Of a stretch of 64,000 nt of DNA, positions 29,166 through 39,700 are shown piece by piece. A model generated the notes under the pieces. The model ran no database searches. It was not told the DNA's origin and was given only the letters and a program-made list of their open reading frames with translations. A program made the position numbers and the translations under genes. Source of the DNA: CAYLLS01 sp964385015 (GTDB lineage Bacteria > Myxococcota > UBA727 > JABDBI01); assembly GCA_964385015.1 (NCBI GenBank), contig CAYLLS010000001.1, positions 372,001 through 436,000 of the forward strand. Reading direction: 5' to 3'. Position 1 is the first letter of the stretch, and every line of letters starts with the position of its first letter.

Positions 29166-30875
29166 ATGAATACTTTTCAAAAAAAAATCAAACAAATTCA
29201 TAAAAAAATGATTCAAAACAATATTAACATTGTATTATTAAGATCTACTAATAAATATTTTAATACTTATACACATCATTACAATAATGAAGTTAAATAT
29301 ATTAGTGGATTTAAAGGCTCCGTAGCAGATGCTATAATCACAAACAATAAACATTTCTTATTTATAGATGGGAGATATCATGAACAAGCTAAACTTGAAG
29401 CGCCACATTTTATTATAAAATTACATAAACATAAAACTATAGAGCAAAGTTGGATATATTTTTTATCTCAATTAAGTCAAACAACGTATTATTCTATATT
29501 TATTAATATGAATCATATATCACATGCATTAAATAAACAAATTAGAAAAATTATATTATTATCCAATATTACAATAACATATGCTAATAAAAATTTTATT
29601 AACATTAATAATGTTAATAAAAAATCATTTAATATATACATAAACAAATATAACATTAATATAAATGATAAATTTAAATACATATATAAATATTATAATA
29701 ATAAATATTTTTTTTTAATAACTAAATTAGATGACATATCATGGATTACAAATCTATATAGTAATCAATTTAATTTTGATAGTACATTTATATCAATTGC
29801 ATTAATATTATACTATAAAACGATAATTGGCATTAAATTTCTAAAACATATTCCAATTATATACTCACGAACAACCATTATAAGAGAAAATGTTTTTTTT
29901 ATATTTATAAAAAAACTTCACTCACATATTAATAAAATTACTATAAATCCATGCATTACTTCACAACAAGTTTATTTAAAAATAAAAAAATATAATTTAA
30001 AAATTAAAAAATCTAAAAACATTATTGCATATATCAAATCTATTAAAAATAAAAAAGAAATAAAATATATAAGAAAATCAATACAAAATACAGATAAAGT
30101 TATGTTTGAAACCATACAACTAATTATAAAAAAAATTAATTCTAATAAAAATATATCAGAACAAATTATTTTTAATATTTTAAAAAAAAAATTTATCAAA
30201 TATAAAGCATATAAATTATCTTTTATGCCATGTTGTGCTGCAAATCAACATTCTGCTATTATTCACTATACAACATTATCAACAAACACTATATATAATA
30301 AAACTTTATTTTTAATTGACGCTGGAGCATCATATAAATATAAATTAGCAACTGATTTAACAAGAACTTTTTTTATTTCTAATCATGATACATATCCAAA
30401 TATTCAATATAAAAAAATATATACTATAGTATTAAAAGCAAGCATTGCAGGACTCAAAGCCAAAATACCAATAAATACTGCAGCTAAAAATTTAGATATT
30501 ATTATTAGACATATAATTAAAAAATGTGGTTTTAACTATAATCATAGCAGTGGACATGGAATAGGAATACACGTACATGAGTCAATTCCAAATATATCAT
30601 CAAATAGTAATCACATATTAAAATTAGGCAATGTTTTTTCCATAGAACCTGGAATTTATATAAGACACTTTATAGGAATAAGATTAGAAAATATAGTTTA
30701 TTTAAAAAAAGATAAAAATATTAAAAATTACATAAAAATTTATCCACTTTCTTTTTCTCCATTTGACAATAAACTTATTAATTATAATATGCTAACAGTA
30801 AGAGAGTCATTGTTTTTAAAAACATTTCAAAAACATTATACACAACACAAAAAAAACAATAAAACCATATCATAG
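29166..30875 (+). CDS. pepP: Xaa-Pro aminopeptidase, M24B family
   Basis: Metallopeptidase that removes N-terminal residues ahead of proline. The C-terminal pita-bread domain (about 300-530) retains all five metal ligands: Asp in FLIDAGASY, Asp in TDLTRTFF, His in SSGHGIGIHVHE, Glu in FSIEPGIYI, Glu in GIRLENIVYL. The N-terminal creatinase-like domains are present (SGFKGSVADAIITNNKHFLFIDGRYHEQA) but the second, about residues 150-290, is heavily drifted. 569 residues puts it with the long APP1-type enzymes rather than E. coli PepP (441). Preceded by a 276-base spacer with no other coding signal. Confidence 0.9.
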   Translation: MNTFQKKIKQIHKKMIQNNINIVLLRSTNKYFNTYTHHYNNEVKYISGFKGSVADAIITNNKHFLFIDGRYHEQAKLEAPHFIIKLHKHKTIEQSWIYFLSQLSQTTYYSIFINMNHISHALNKQIRKIILLSNITITYANKNFININNVNKKSFNIYINKYNININDKFKYIYKYYNNKYFFLITKLDDISWITNLYSNQFNFDSTFISIALILYYKTIIGIKFLKHIPIIYSRTTIIRENVFFIFIKKLHSHINKITINPCITSQQVYLKIKKYNLKIKKSKNIIAYIKSIKNKKEIKYIRKSIQNTDKVMFETIQLIIKKINSNKNISEQIIFNILKKKFIKYKAYKLSFMPCCAANQHSAIIHYTTLSTNTIYNKTLFLIDAGASYKYKLATDLTRTFFISNHDTYPNIQYKKIYTIVLKASIAGLKAKIPINTAAKNLDIIIRHIIKKCGFNYNHSSGHGIGIHVHESIPNISSNSNHILKLGNVFSIEPGIYIRHFIGIRLENIVYLKKDKNIKNYIKIYPLSFSPFDNKLINYNMLTVRESLFLKTFQKHYTQHKKNNKTIS

Positions 30876-30884
30876 GTTGATTAT

Positions 30885-32495
30885 ATGAATATATTAAATA
30901 ATTATAATATATTAGAAACTTTTAACATGACAAAAATGGTGCATGCTGCTGAATTACATACAATACAATCTTTCGTAGCTTTAATGGTAGCTGCTATCAT
31001 TGTTGGAATTGTAGCACATAAAATAAAATTACCATATACAGTATCACTAATTATAGTAGGTGTAGTTATGTCTACATTAGGATTAGTACCTAATATTAAT
31101 CTAACTCAAGAACTATTATTAGCAGTTTTTTTACCTGCACTATTATTTGAAGCTGCTATACATTTCCCAATGAGTGAATTAAAGACCTTTTCACCAACTA
31201 TAGTCACATTGGCTGCTCCTGGTGTTTTATTAACTGCATTAGCTACTGCAATAGTATTAACTTTCGAATTTGCTGCTATAGGCGTTGAAGGATATGCTAC
31301 ATTTTTACATTTTTTATTATTTGGAACAATTATAGCTGCAACAGATCCAATATCTGTCATTGCTTTATTAAAAAATATGGGAGTAGAAAAACGATTATCA
31401 TTACTAATTGAAGGTGAAAGTTTATTTAATGATGGTACTGCTATTGTATTATGTTCAGTAGTACTAGATGTAGTATTAGAATCAAGATCATTTAATATAA
31501 CAGAAGCTTGCTCTAAATTTATTTTTGTTGCTATAGGAGGAATTTTTACTGGAGCTATTTTAGGACTATTTGCTAGTTTAATGATTAGATTCATTAATGA
31601 TCATCTTATTTCCATAGCTTTTACAACTGTTACTGCATATGGTAGTTATCTAGTAGCTGAGAACTTTGAAGCTTCTGGAGTATTATCCACAGTGACTGCA
31701 GGATTATTTATAGGTAATATTAGCAAAAAACGTGGAATGAAGCCAAATGCTAGAATAGCAGTTATAAGTTTTTGGGAATTTATTGCTTTTTTCATGGGAA
31801 GCATAGTATTTCTAATGATGGGCTTAGAAGTTAATATAACATTTTTAATGGAACATTTAAATATAATTGCATTAGCATTTTTAGCAGTATTAGCATCAAG
31901 AGCGCTATCAGTATTTATTCCAATTCCATTTTTAAAAAAATTTATGCATCAAAAAGTATCTTTTAAAGATGCAACTATTATGTGGTGGGGTGGCTTACGT
32001 GGAGCTTTATCCATGGTTTTAGCATTATCATTACCAGAAGATTTAATAGTAAGAGATATCTTAATAGCAATGGTATTCGGAGTAGTAGTATTATCAGTTG
32101 TAGTACAAGGATCAACAATGAGTATGTTATTAAAATGGCTACAAATGAAACCTAAAAAAACTAATGAAGCCATTATACTAAATTTAAAAATAACTAGATT
32201 ACAAGCTATTCATTTACAATTAAAAAATATTAATAATCATATACCTCAAAATTTAGAAAATATTGAAAATATTAAAATAACTATAATTGAAGAAAAAAAT
32301 AACATAATGAAATTTTTACATAATAGAAGACATAAACAAAACTTTAAAAATGCATTAGCAGATCATGCTAAAAATTTTCAATATACATTAAAACAAATAG
32401 CTAAAACATCATATCAAAAATCATTAGAAGATAATTTATTAAATGAAAAAGAATTAAATGAACTTATTTTAACTTTAGAACAAAATATTAAATAA
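30885..32495 (+). CDS. Monovalent cation:proton antiporter, CPA1/NhaP type
   Basis: Membrane exchanger of Na+ or K+ for H+. About twelve hydrophobic helices span residues 25-430. The core motif GTIIAATDPISVIALLK contains the functional ATDP (normally two consecutive acids in NhaA; one Asp here is typical of CPA1), followed by EGESLFNDGTAIV, another CPA1 hallmark, and WGGLRGALSMVLALSLP, the third conserved block. The cytoplasmic tail (450-536) is predicted alpha-helical and charged. It starts 9 bases after pepP, so likely the same transcript. Substrate ion cannot be told from sequence. Could cooperate with the membrane pyrophosphatase in pH or Na+ balance. Confidence 0.92.
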   Translation: MNILNNYNILETFNMTKMVHAAELHTIQSFVALMVAAIIVGIVAHKIKLPYTVSLIIVGVVMSTLGLVPNINLTQELLLAVFLPALLFEAAIHFPMSELKTFSPTIVTLAAPGVLLTALATAIVLTFEFAAIGVEGYATFLHFLLFGTIIAATDPISVIALLKNMGVEKRLSLLIEGESLFNDGTAIVLCSVVLDVVLESRSFNITEACSKFIFVAIGGIFTGAILGLFASLMIRFINDHLISIAFTTVTAYGSYLVAENFEASGVLSTVTAGLFIGNISKKRGMKPNARIAVISFWEFIAFFMGSIVFLMMGLEVNITFLMEHLNIIALAFLAVLASRALSVFIPIPFLKKFMHQKVSFKDATIMWWGGLRGALSMVLALSLPEDLIVRDILIAMVFGVVVLSVVVQGSTMSMLLKWLQMKPKKTNEAIILNLKITRLQAIHLQLKNINNHIPQNLENIENIKITIIEEKNNIMKFLHNRRHKQNFKNALADHAKNFQYTLKQIAKTSYQKSLEDNLLNEKELNELILTLEQNIK

Positions 32496-32502
32496 TATAT
32501 GA

Positions 32503-33483
32503 TTATAATAATTTTTTATGCATCAAATATGATTCTACACTCATCGCAGCTTTACAACCACTTGCAGATGCTGTTATAGCTTGTTTATACATATTATCTA
32601 CAACATCACCACATGCAAATATACCATTAATATTAGTTTTTAAATTTACTCTATCAACAAGCAAATATCTTGAATCATCCAATTTTAATGCATCAATAAA
32701 AATTTTAGTATTAGGATTATGTCCAATAGCAATAAACAATCCATCAACATATAATTGTTTAATCTCATTATTACAAACATTTTTTAACAACAAAGCATTA
32801 ATATAATGCTTTCCAGTCACATCCACTTTGGTTAAAATCTTATGTATCACTACATCTAAATTAAAAATAATTTTTGAATTATTCATGGCTCTATTCAACA
32901 TAATTTTACTAGCCTTAAATATTTTACGTCTATGAATCAATATAACTTTAGATGCAAACTTACTTAAAAACATAGCTTCTTCCATTGCACTATCTCCACC
33001 ACCAACAACAGCAACATTCACATTTCTATATAATGGGCCATCACAAGTAGCACAAGTAGATACTCCACCTCCTTCTTTTATTAATTGCAATTCATTTTTT
33101 AAACCTAATAACTTAGCATTAGAACCAGTAGCAATAATAATAGTATAAGTCTTTACATAATCATTGATATTAGATCCATAAAATATCTTAAAAGGATATG
33201 AATTAAAATCAACATTATAAACATTATTTAATTTAAATTTAGTCCCAAAATTTAAAGCCTGTTGTTTTAATAACTTAATTAATTTGTCACCAGCAATACC
33301 TTCTGGAAATCCAGGAAAATTTTCTATATTAGATGTTAACATTAATTGTCCTCCTGGTATATTTGGCAAATTACCTTCAAACAATAATGGATTTAAATTA
33401 GCTCTAGCAGCATATATTGCAGCAGTCAATCCAGCAGGTCCAGAACCAATAATAACAACCTTTTCAACATGTGTTTTTAACAT
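32503..33483 (-). CDS. trxB: Thioredoxin-disulfide reductase
   Basis: FAD/NADPH enzyme that reduces thioredoxin. N-terminal FAD motif VVIIGSGPAGLTAAIYAARA, redox-active pair Cys144/Cys147 in CATCDGPLYRN, NADPH motif AVVGGGDSAMEEAMFL with HRRKIFKAS after it (the HRR-R signature for NADP), and C-terminal GIFACGDVVDNMYKQAITASASG for FAD. 326 residues, full length. It depends on NADPH, which the window's isocitrate dehydrogenase can supply. Converges with the antiporter gene. Confidence 0.97.
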   Translation of the reverse strand: MLKTHVEKVVIIGSGPAGLTAAIYAARANLNPLLFEGNLPNIPGGQLMLTSNIENFPGFPEGIAGDKLIKLLKQQALNFGTKFKLNNVYNVDFNSYPFKIFYGSNINDYVKTYTIIIATGSNAKLLGLKNELQLIKEGGGVSTCATCDGPLYRNVNVAVVGGGDSAMEEAMFLSKFASKVILIHRRKIFKASKIMLNRAMNNSKIIFNLDVVIHKILTKVDVTGKHYINALLLKNVCNNEIKQLYVDGLFIAIGHNPNTKIFIDALKLDDSRYLLVDRVNLKTNINGIFACGDVVDNMYKQAITASASGCKAAMSVESYLMHKKLL

Positions 33484-33607
33484 TTATATATCCCTTAAAA
33501 AATACAAATAACATTACATTTATAATTTTTCTTGTCATATAATAATACTTCATTTATAATAATATCAAATAATAAATTTCATATTAAACATTAAATTAAA
33601 GGACATC

Positions 33608-33913
33608 ATGGCTCGCACATGTCAAATATCACGTAACATAAAAAGACAAAGATTAATAAACAAACATTTAACAACAAGAAAACTATTAAAAAAAGCACAA
33701 ATTGATAAAAAATTATCCTTAGAAGAAAGACAACAAGCTAGAATAAAATTAAATCAACTACCAAAAAATTCAACACCATGCAGATATGTTAGAAGATGTC
33801 AACAAACAGGAAGCGCTAGATCTGTTTATAGAAAATTTCAACTCAATAGAATTTCACTTAGAAATATGGCATTACAAGGTCTATTGCCTGGTGTGACAAA
33901 ATCCAGTTGGTAA
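33608..33913 (+). CDS. rpsN: 30S ribosomal protein S14
   Basis: Small-subunit head protein. 101 residues, the long form without the zinc-binding CxxC motifs, ending with [20 protein letters not shown] and then [13 protein letters not shown] lies about six bases before the ATG. It stands alone rather than in the spc operon (between rplE and rpsH), which indicates rearrangement of the ribosomal clusters. Converges with rpsD. Confidence 0.98.
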   Translation: MARTCQISRNIKRQRLINKHLTTRKLLKKAQIDKKLSLEERQQARIKLNQLPKNSTPCRYVRRCQQTGSARSVYRKFQLNRISLRNMALQGLLPGVTKSSW

Positions 33914-33919
33914 AACATA

Positions 33920-34540
33920 CTATTTCCCAGCATAATACTCAACAACTAACCATTCATTAATATTAAGTGGAACATCATTTCTAATAGGATTAGAAATTAT
34001 TTCTAGCATTAAACTATTATTATCTTTAATCTTAATATAAGATGGCAAAACAAAATGTGACAAACTTTTCTGAAATATTGTAACTTGATTAACCATTTTT
34101 GATCTACTAGACAATGATATTAAATCTCCAATTTTTAATTTATAAGATGAAATATCTACTTTATGATTATTCACTACAATATGACCATGAGAAATCATTT
34201 GTTTAGTAGCTAAAATACTCTGAGCAAAACCAGCTCTAAAAATAACATTATCCAATCTTAATTCTAAAACTAACAATAATGTTAATCCAGGATTAATCTT
34301 TTGTTTAAAAGCATATGATATATAACGTCTTAAATGTTTTTCATTAATACCATAATGATAACACAATTTCTGTTTTTCTCTTAATCTTAAAGCAAAATCA
34401 GATAATTTACTTCTTTTTGTTGGACCATGCTGACCAGGACCATAAAACTTTTTTAAATTTGGCTTAGTGCGCATTAACCCTGGAATAGGTGTTCCAAGAC
34501 GTCTTATAATCTTTAATCTAGATCCATGATATCTAACCAT
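33920..34540 (-). CDS. rpsD: 30S ribosomal protein S4
   Basis: 16S rRNA-binding assembly protein and, in many bacteria, a translational repressor. 206 residues with typical blocks: GSRLKIIRRLGTPIPGLMR, GPGQHGPTKRSKLSDFALRL, EKQKLCYHYGINEKHLRRY, and the S4 RNA-binding domain LELRLDNVIFRAGFA...ATKQMISHGHIVVNNHKVDI. It is isolated from rpoA and rpsK, with which it usually forms an operon. Confidence 0.98.
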   Translation of the reverse strand: MVRYHGSRLKIIRRLGTPIPGLMRTKPNLKKFYGPGQHGPTKRSKLSDFALRLREKQKLCYHYGINEKHLRRYISYAFKQKINPGLTLLLVLELRLDNVIFRAGFAQSILATKQMISHGHIVVNNHKVDISSYKLKIGDLISLSSRSKMVNQVTIFQKSLSHFVLPSYIKIKDNNSLMLEIISNPIRNDVPLNINEWLVVEYYAGK

Positions 34541-34703
34541 ATTTAAATCAATCCTATATAAAACATAATTATAAACTGCACAAACTATAACATTTAAATA
34601 CTTATTATTTTATAAAATGTCAATGTGTAATATACTGTACTTTTTAAATTTTTAATTTTAATATAAATAATATTTATTTATTTTCTTACAAGAATATATT
34701 GCA

Positions 34704-36335
34704 ATGATCTATGATACATTATTAAACATAAAAAATTATTTTTTTAGCGTCATATTAATCAATAATATAAATCAACATAAACAAAAATCTAAAGTATTAA
34801 TTTTAAATTGTATTAACAAAAAATCTATCTATCATTTTAATATATATTATCACTATCATATATTGCATAAAATATTCTATAATAAAAATCACATATTTCT
34901 ATTTTATAATGCAAAACATTCAATAAAAATGCTGATGAAATATAAATTCAATGTTATTTCACCAATTTGTTTAAAAACATTATTAATATTAACACGAAAC
35001 ACACATTATATAGAAAACAAATATCACTATAATAATACTATAAATGTTAAAGAAGCAGAACAACAAACCAATAAATATATCAATATATTCTTTAAAATTT
35101 TCAACGAAATTCAAAAATCAAAATTAACACATATAGCACTTATAGAATCACAACTGACACGAATTTTGGCTTCTATGGAATATATTGGATTATCAATAAA
35201 AATAAAAAAATGGGAAAATTTGATTAATATAAAAAAAAACATATTAAATTACTGCATAAAAAAAATAAAACAACAATTAAAACATATGCTCAATTATAAC
35301 CTTTTTGGAGAAACAAATATAAATATAAAAAATAATATATATGTAAAAATATTAATCAAAAAATTATTAAATCAAAACATGAATAATATTAACATCAATA
35401 ATGAAAAAAATATTAATAATAATATTATTCAATTAATTCTCAAATATAGACAAATATACCAAACAATCAAAATATATGGAAACAATTTTTTATATCATTG
35501 CAATAAAAAAAAAAATAAAATATACGGTCATTTTAATTCACTTCAATCCTCAACACATAGAATTAGTAGTTATAATGTTAATTTACAAAATTTACCATCA
35601 TCATATAATTTTAAACAATGCATATATATAACTAATAATAAAAAAACATATATAAGTGGCGATTATAATACATATGAATTTAGAATATTAGCTGGACTAG
35701 CTAATGATGTTAAATTGATAAACATGTTAAATCAAAACAAAGACATACATTTAGAAATAGCAAAAAAAATTTTTAATACAAATAATAATAAAATAATAAC
35801 ACCTAATTTAAGGAATAAAGCTAAAGCAATTAATTTTAGTATTATTTATGATATTAGCATACAATCATTAGCATATAAGTTACAATTATCAATAATAAAA
35901 ACAAAACATTTTTTAAAAAATTATTTCAGTCAATTCCCTAAAATTAAAGAATTTCTAAATAATATTGCACACATAGCATTACAACAAGGATATATAAAAA
36001 CAGTACTAGGACGAAAATTAATTTTACCCAATACTAATACAAACATAAAACAAAATCATAGAATTGCTAAAAATATGCTAATACAAGGGAATGCTGCAGA
36101 TATAATCAAATTAGCTATGATTAACATTCATAACAAACTAATAACTCAATTTAATCAAGCTTATCTTGTTAACATGATACATGATGAATTAATTATAGAA
36201 TGTCTTATAAAAGACACTCACAAAATAGCTATATTATTAAAAATAGAAATGGAAAAAGCACAACAATTATTAATTCCCAATATTAATTCATTCGTTAATA
36301 TTAAAATCAATAAAACTTTTAATAATAATTATTAA
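34704..36335 (+). CDS. polA: DNA polymerase I, short form lacking the 5'-3' exonuclease
   Basis: Family A polymerase, here 543 residues against about 930 in E. coli. There is no N-terminal 5' nuclease. Residues 1-140 resemble a decayed 3'-5' exonuclease domain (FLFYNAKHSIKMLMKYKFN matches the exo II N-x-K-x-D motif, but with the Asp lost). The polymerase domain is intact in outline: thumb start ALIESQLTRILASMEYIGL, motif A YISGDYNTYEFRILAGLA with catalytic Asp320, O helix RNKAKAINFSIIYDI (Lys and Phe kept), and motif C MIHDELIIEC with His493-Asp494-Glu495. Motif A is unusual: the usual SQIE reads NTYE. Five bases before the MFS gene. Confidence 0.9.
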   Translation: MIYDTLLNIKNYFFSVILINNINQHKQKSKVLILNCINKKSIYHFNIYYHYHILHKIFYNKNHIFLFYNAKHSIKMLMKYKFNVISPICLKTLLILTRNTHYIENKYHYNNTINVKEAEQQTNKYINIFFKIFNEIQKSKLTHIALIESQLTRILASMEYIGLSIKIKKWENLINIKKNILNYCIKKIKQQLKHMLNYNLFGETNINIKNNIYVKILIKKLLNQNMNNININNEKNINNNIIQLILKYRQIYQTIKIYGNNFLYHCNKKKNKIYGHFNSLQSSTHRISSYNVNLQNLPSSYNFKQCIYITNNKKTYISGDYNTYEFRILAGLANDVKLINMLNQNKDIHLEIAKKIFNTNNNKIITPNLRNKAKAINFSIIYDISIQSLAYKLQLSIIKTKHFLKNYFSQFPKIKEFLNNIAHIALQQGYIKTVLGRKLILPNTNTNIKQNHRIAKNMLIQGNAADIIKLAMINIHNKLITQFNQAYLVNMIHDELIIECLIKDTHKIAILLKIEMEKAQQLLIPNINSFVNIKINKTFNNNY

Positions 36336-36340
36336 ATAAC

Positions 36341-37573
36341 ATGCACTACCAATATAGAATTTTATCACTATCAATCTTTATAGTTTTTTTAGATTTAGCA
36401 GGATTGGGTATTTTAATTCCAATACAACCATTCATAGCTTTATCATTTGGAGCTAATCCAACAATGGTAACTTTGTTATCAGCTTCATTTTCATTTATAC
36501 AATTTTTATGTGTGCCATTTTTAGGAAATATGTCAGATAAAATAGGAAGAAAACCAATTATGTTATTAAGTATATCTTTATCAATATTAGGTTATATACT
36601 ATTTGGATTTGCAAAAAACATAGAATTACTATTTATATCAAGAATTATTTCTGGATGTGGCAGCGCTAATCTTAGTACAACACAGGCAATCATTGCAGAT
36701 AGCACATCAAAAAAAGAAAGAGCTAAAGGAATGAATTTAATCGGATTAGCATTTGGATTAAGTTTAATTTTTGGATCATCTATTGGCAGTTTTTTCAGTA
36801 CATTTAATTTAAATACTCCAGCATTTATTGCTGTTTCATTTTCACTTATTAATTTTTTTATAGTATTATTATTCTTGCCAGAGACTCGTTGGAAAATACA
36901 AAAAAATAAAAAAAATAATAATACTTTTAATATCATTAAAGGAATAAAAAAAGCCAAAACATTAAACAATATACCTCAATTACTATTATTGCTTTTATTT
37001 ACTATATTTTCTTTTTCAATGTTTGAAAAATCTTTAGGATTATTTATACAAACGAGTTGGCCATTAAATATAGATCATGTTATTAATATTACTACAAATG
37101 CAAAAAAAGCTATAATAGATAATGCTGTAAGCTTAACTACTTATTTTTTAATTATTTTTAGTATCAGTGCAGCAATATTTCAATATTTTTTCATTACAAA
37201 ATTAATAGATTTATTTGGAGAAGAAACACTCATACTATTTGGTACAATCACATTAAGCATTAGTTTATTTATTTTACCTATTATTGGATCATTAATAAAG
37301 TTCTGGCCAATGTTATTATTAGCTATAATTATAGCTTTAGGAACTAGCACAACTTTTCCAATAATTGCAGGATGCTTGTCCAAATCAACCCCTACTGAAG
37401 ATCAAGGACTGATATTTGGAATCGGACAATCATTATCAGCACTAGGAAGAGTCTTTGGCCCAACATTTGCAGGCATGTGCTTTGAATTATATAAAGGCAC
37501 TCCATTTATTATAGGAGCATTAATAATGTTATATTGTTCATTATTAGCATATAATATAAATAAAAAAAATTAA
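36341..37573 (+). CDS. MFS transporter, TetA/DHA1-like
   Basis: Twelve-helix major facilitator superfamily permease of 410 residues. The N-terminal half has LDLAGLGILIPIQPFIA and the loop 2-3 signature GNMSDKIGRKPIMLLSI (G...D..GRRP.ll), with helix 4-5 SRIISGCGSANLSTTQAIIAD, all typical of the TCR/TetA drug:H+ antiporter branch. The C-terminal half has FGIGQSLSALGRVFGPTFAG. Known members export tetracycline or other small molecules; in a reduced symbiont it may carry a metabolite. Substrate unknown. Directly follows polA on the same strand. Confidence 0.88.
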   Translation: MHYQYRILSLSIFIVFLDLAGLGILIPIQPFIALSFGANPTMVTLLSASFSFIQFLCVPFLGNMSDKIGRKPIMLLSISLSILGYILFGFAKNIELLFISRIISGCGSANLSTTQAIIADSTSKKERAKGMNLIGLAFGLSLIFGSSIGSFFSTFNLNTPAFIAVSFSLINFFIVLLFLPETRWKIQKNKKNNNTFNIIKGIKKAKTLNNIPQLLLLLLFTIFSFSMFEKSLGLFIQTSWPLNIDHVINITTNAKKAIIDNAVSLTTYFLIIFSISAAIFQYFFITKLIDLFGEETLILFGTITLSISLFILPIIGSLIKFWPMLLLAIIIALGTSTTFPIIAGCLSKSTPTEDQGLIFGIGQSLSALGRVFGPTFAGMCFELYKGTPFIIGALIMLYCSLLAYNINKKN

Positions 37574-37582
37574 AAAAACTAA

Positions 37583-39658
37583 TTATGATTTCACTGAAAG
37601 CATCAAAAACGATTTAAAAAACATTATAAACTTTTTTATCTTTAATATTAAAAATATCCTATTATTTCTTTTATTATCATTTTGACTTAAAACCATGATA
37701 TTTTTAAAAAAAACATTAATATAAGGTTTTAAATATATAATTTCCATAACAATCATATAATACTGTTTCAATAACTCTGATTTTGAAATACTATACTTCA
37801 TTTTAAATAATTTTTCTATATATTCTATCTTTTGATATAATTCTATTTCCTCATTGGCAACTAAAAAAAATTTATTAAATCTAATGTCATATTTACTTGA
37901 CAATAAACTTAATAAATTATTTAAACGCTTAAATATTATTTTAAGATCAACAAATAAATTATATTTCTTTTCTATTATAATTAATAATACTTCCAACCGT
38001 ACCCAGATATCAACTAAATTACTTGAATCTAACATAAAATCATTATTAAAAATAATAGAAATATTTCTAGTATTATATTTAGTAATATACTTATATATAA
38101 TATATTTAAATTTCCCTATAATTAAATTATATACATTCAATAAAAGAACATTTTTATTAATATCTATTAATACATCATCATACAGGTTAATATGTTTCAC
38201 TAATATCTTCTTTATAGGCATTATAATACCACTATGAATCAAAGTTTTATTAATAGCAATAGCTAATCTACGCAAATAAAAAGGATCACTATCAGATGTT
38301 ACATTTTTGCCTACACTTAAGATAGCAATTAAAGAATCTAGTTTGTCTATAAAAGAAATCAAATTAGCTTCTTGTAATTTTGATACTTGATCATTACTAA
38401 ATCTAGGGAAATAATGTTCTTCTATAATATTAGCAAACTTAATATCTTTATTATATTTAATAACATAAATTTTTCCGACCATACCTTTTAAATACGGAAA
38501 TTGCATTACAACATTACTAGCTAAATCAAATTTACATAACTGAATAATATATTTTATTATATTGTTTAAAAAACTCAAATAATAAATATTACTACATATA
38601 TAATATGCAATTCTTTGCATGCGTAATACTTTATCATGCATCGATCCTAATCTATTCATAAATATAATATTCTTTAATTTACTCAAAAAACTATATAATC
38701 CAATTTTTAAATCACGTTTATAATAAAAACAAAAATCAACTAATTTAGATTGCAAAGCATTGGAATAACCATACATTATATTATTTTTTAATTTAGGTTT
38801 AATATCTAAAATCACAATAAAATAATTCAACAAAATATCATTACTATCTAATAATACGAAACATTTTTGATTTTCTTCTATAATAGCACATAAAATTTTT
38901 TTAGGAATTTGCAAATATTCTTTCTTAAAAGAACACAATAATATCCATGGATATTCAACCATGTTAATAATATTATTTAATAATGATAATTTTAATTTAA
39001 CAACACCAGAAACTAATTTAGACTCTTTTTTCATATAATGTAAAATAATATTCTTCCTCTCCATTGCAGATAATATAACATAATTATTTCGTAAAATATT
39101 AAAATAATTACTTATACTAGCAATTTTCATGCGCTTATTACCTAACATTCTATGTACACAAGTATAACTATTAGAAATAATTCCAGCATATGGAATATTT
39201 AAAATCCTTTCTCCTAAACAACATAATATCCATCTTATTGGTCTAGAAAAAAATATATTATTAGATTGCCATTTCATTTTTTTTACAAATGGTATTTCCT
39301 TTAACATACAACACAGTATATTAGATAATATATCTTCTATCTTTACATTATATTTTGTTTTATTGCATAATTTTATATCATCACCCAAATTATTATTAAA
39401 TTTATAATTATATATTCTATGACTGTTATTTTTGTTCATATCATCTAACATGCATGTTTTATAATATAAACCACTATACGATAGCTTTTTAACATAAAGT
39501 AACAATCTTCTATGAGTGCCTTCTAATATAATTGACTGATAATTAATTTTATTATTATATAATAACATTGGAATTTTCATGTTCATATACGATAATGCTA
39601 AATTAACCTCATGAGCAGGCAAATCTTCACATCCTATTTCACATAACAAATTAATCAT
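37583..39658 (-). CDS. glyS: Glycine-tRNA ligase, beta subunit
   Basis: tRNA-binding subunit of the alpha2beta2 GlyRS found in most bacteria. The N-terminus LLCEIGCEDLPAHEV matches the family (L.EIG.EELP...), followed by a THRRLLLYV motif, FSRPIRWILCCLG, HRMLGN and, in the HD-like domain, DSDPFYLRRLAIAINKTLI. 691 residues, full length. The C-terminal anticodon domain is heavily AT-drifted. GGAG lies before ATG. Located 42 bases downstream of glyQ, so co-transcribed. Confidence 0.96.
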   Translation of the reverse strand: MINLLCEIGCEDLPAHEVNLALSYMNMKIPMLLYNNKINYQSIILEGTHRRLLLYVKKLSYSGLYYKTCMLDDMNKNNSHRIYNYKFNNNLGDDIKLCNKTKYNVKIEDILSNILCCMLKEIPFVKKMKWQSNNIFFSRPIRWILCCLGERILNIPYAGIISNSYTCVHRMLGNKRMKIASISNYFNILRNNYVILSAMERKNIILHYMKKESKLVSGVVKLKLSLLNNIINMVEYPWILLCSFKKEYLQIPKKILCAIIEENQKCFVLLDSNDILLNYFIVILDIKPKLKNNIMYGYSNALQSKLVDFCFYYKRDLKIGLYSFLSKLKNIIFMNRLGSMHDKVLRMQRIAYYICSNIYYLSFLNNIIKYIIQLCKFDLASNVVMQFPYLKGMVGKIYVIKYNKDIKFANIIEEHYFPRFSNDQVSKLQEANLISFIDKLDSLIAILSVGKNVTSDSDPFYLRRLAIAINKTLIHSGIIMPIKKILVKHINLYDDVLIDINKNVLLLNVYNLIIGKFKYIIYKYITKYNTRNISIIFNNDFMLDSSNLVDIWVRLEVLLIIIEKKYNLFVDLKIIFKRLNNLLSLLSSKYDIRFNKFFLVANEEIELYQKIEYIEKLFKMKYSISKSELLKQYYMIVMEIIYLKPYINVFFKNIMVLSQNDNKRNNRIFLILKIKKFIMFFKSFLMLSVKS

Positions 39659-39700
39659 ATTGACTCCAATAATAGTGTCATAAATAAAATAATATATTAT

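Noticed and set aside
31106..31594. Open frame of 162 codons opposite the CPA1 antiporter
   Set aside because: Antisense to conserved membrane helices; no independent support.
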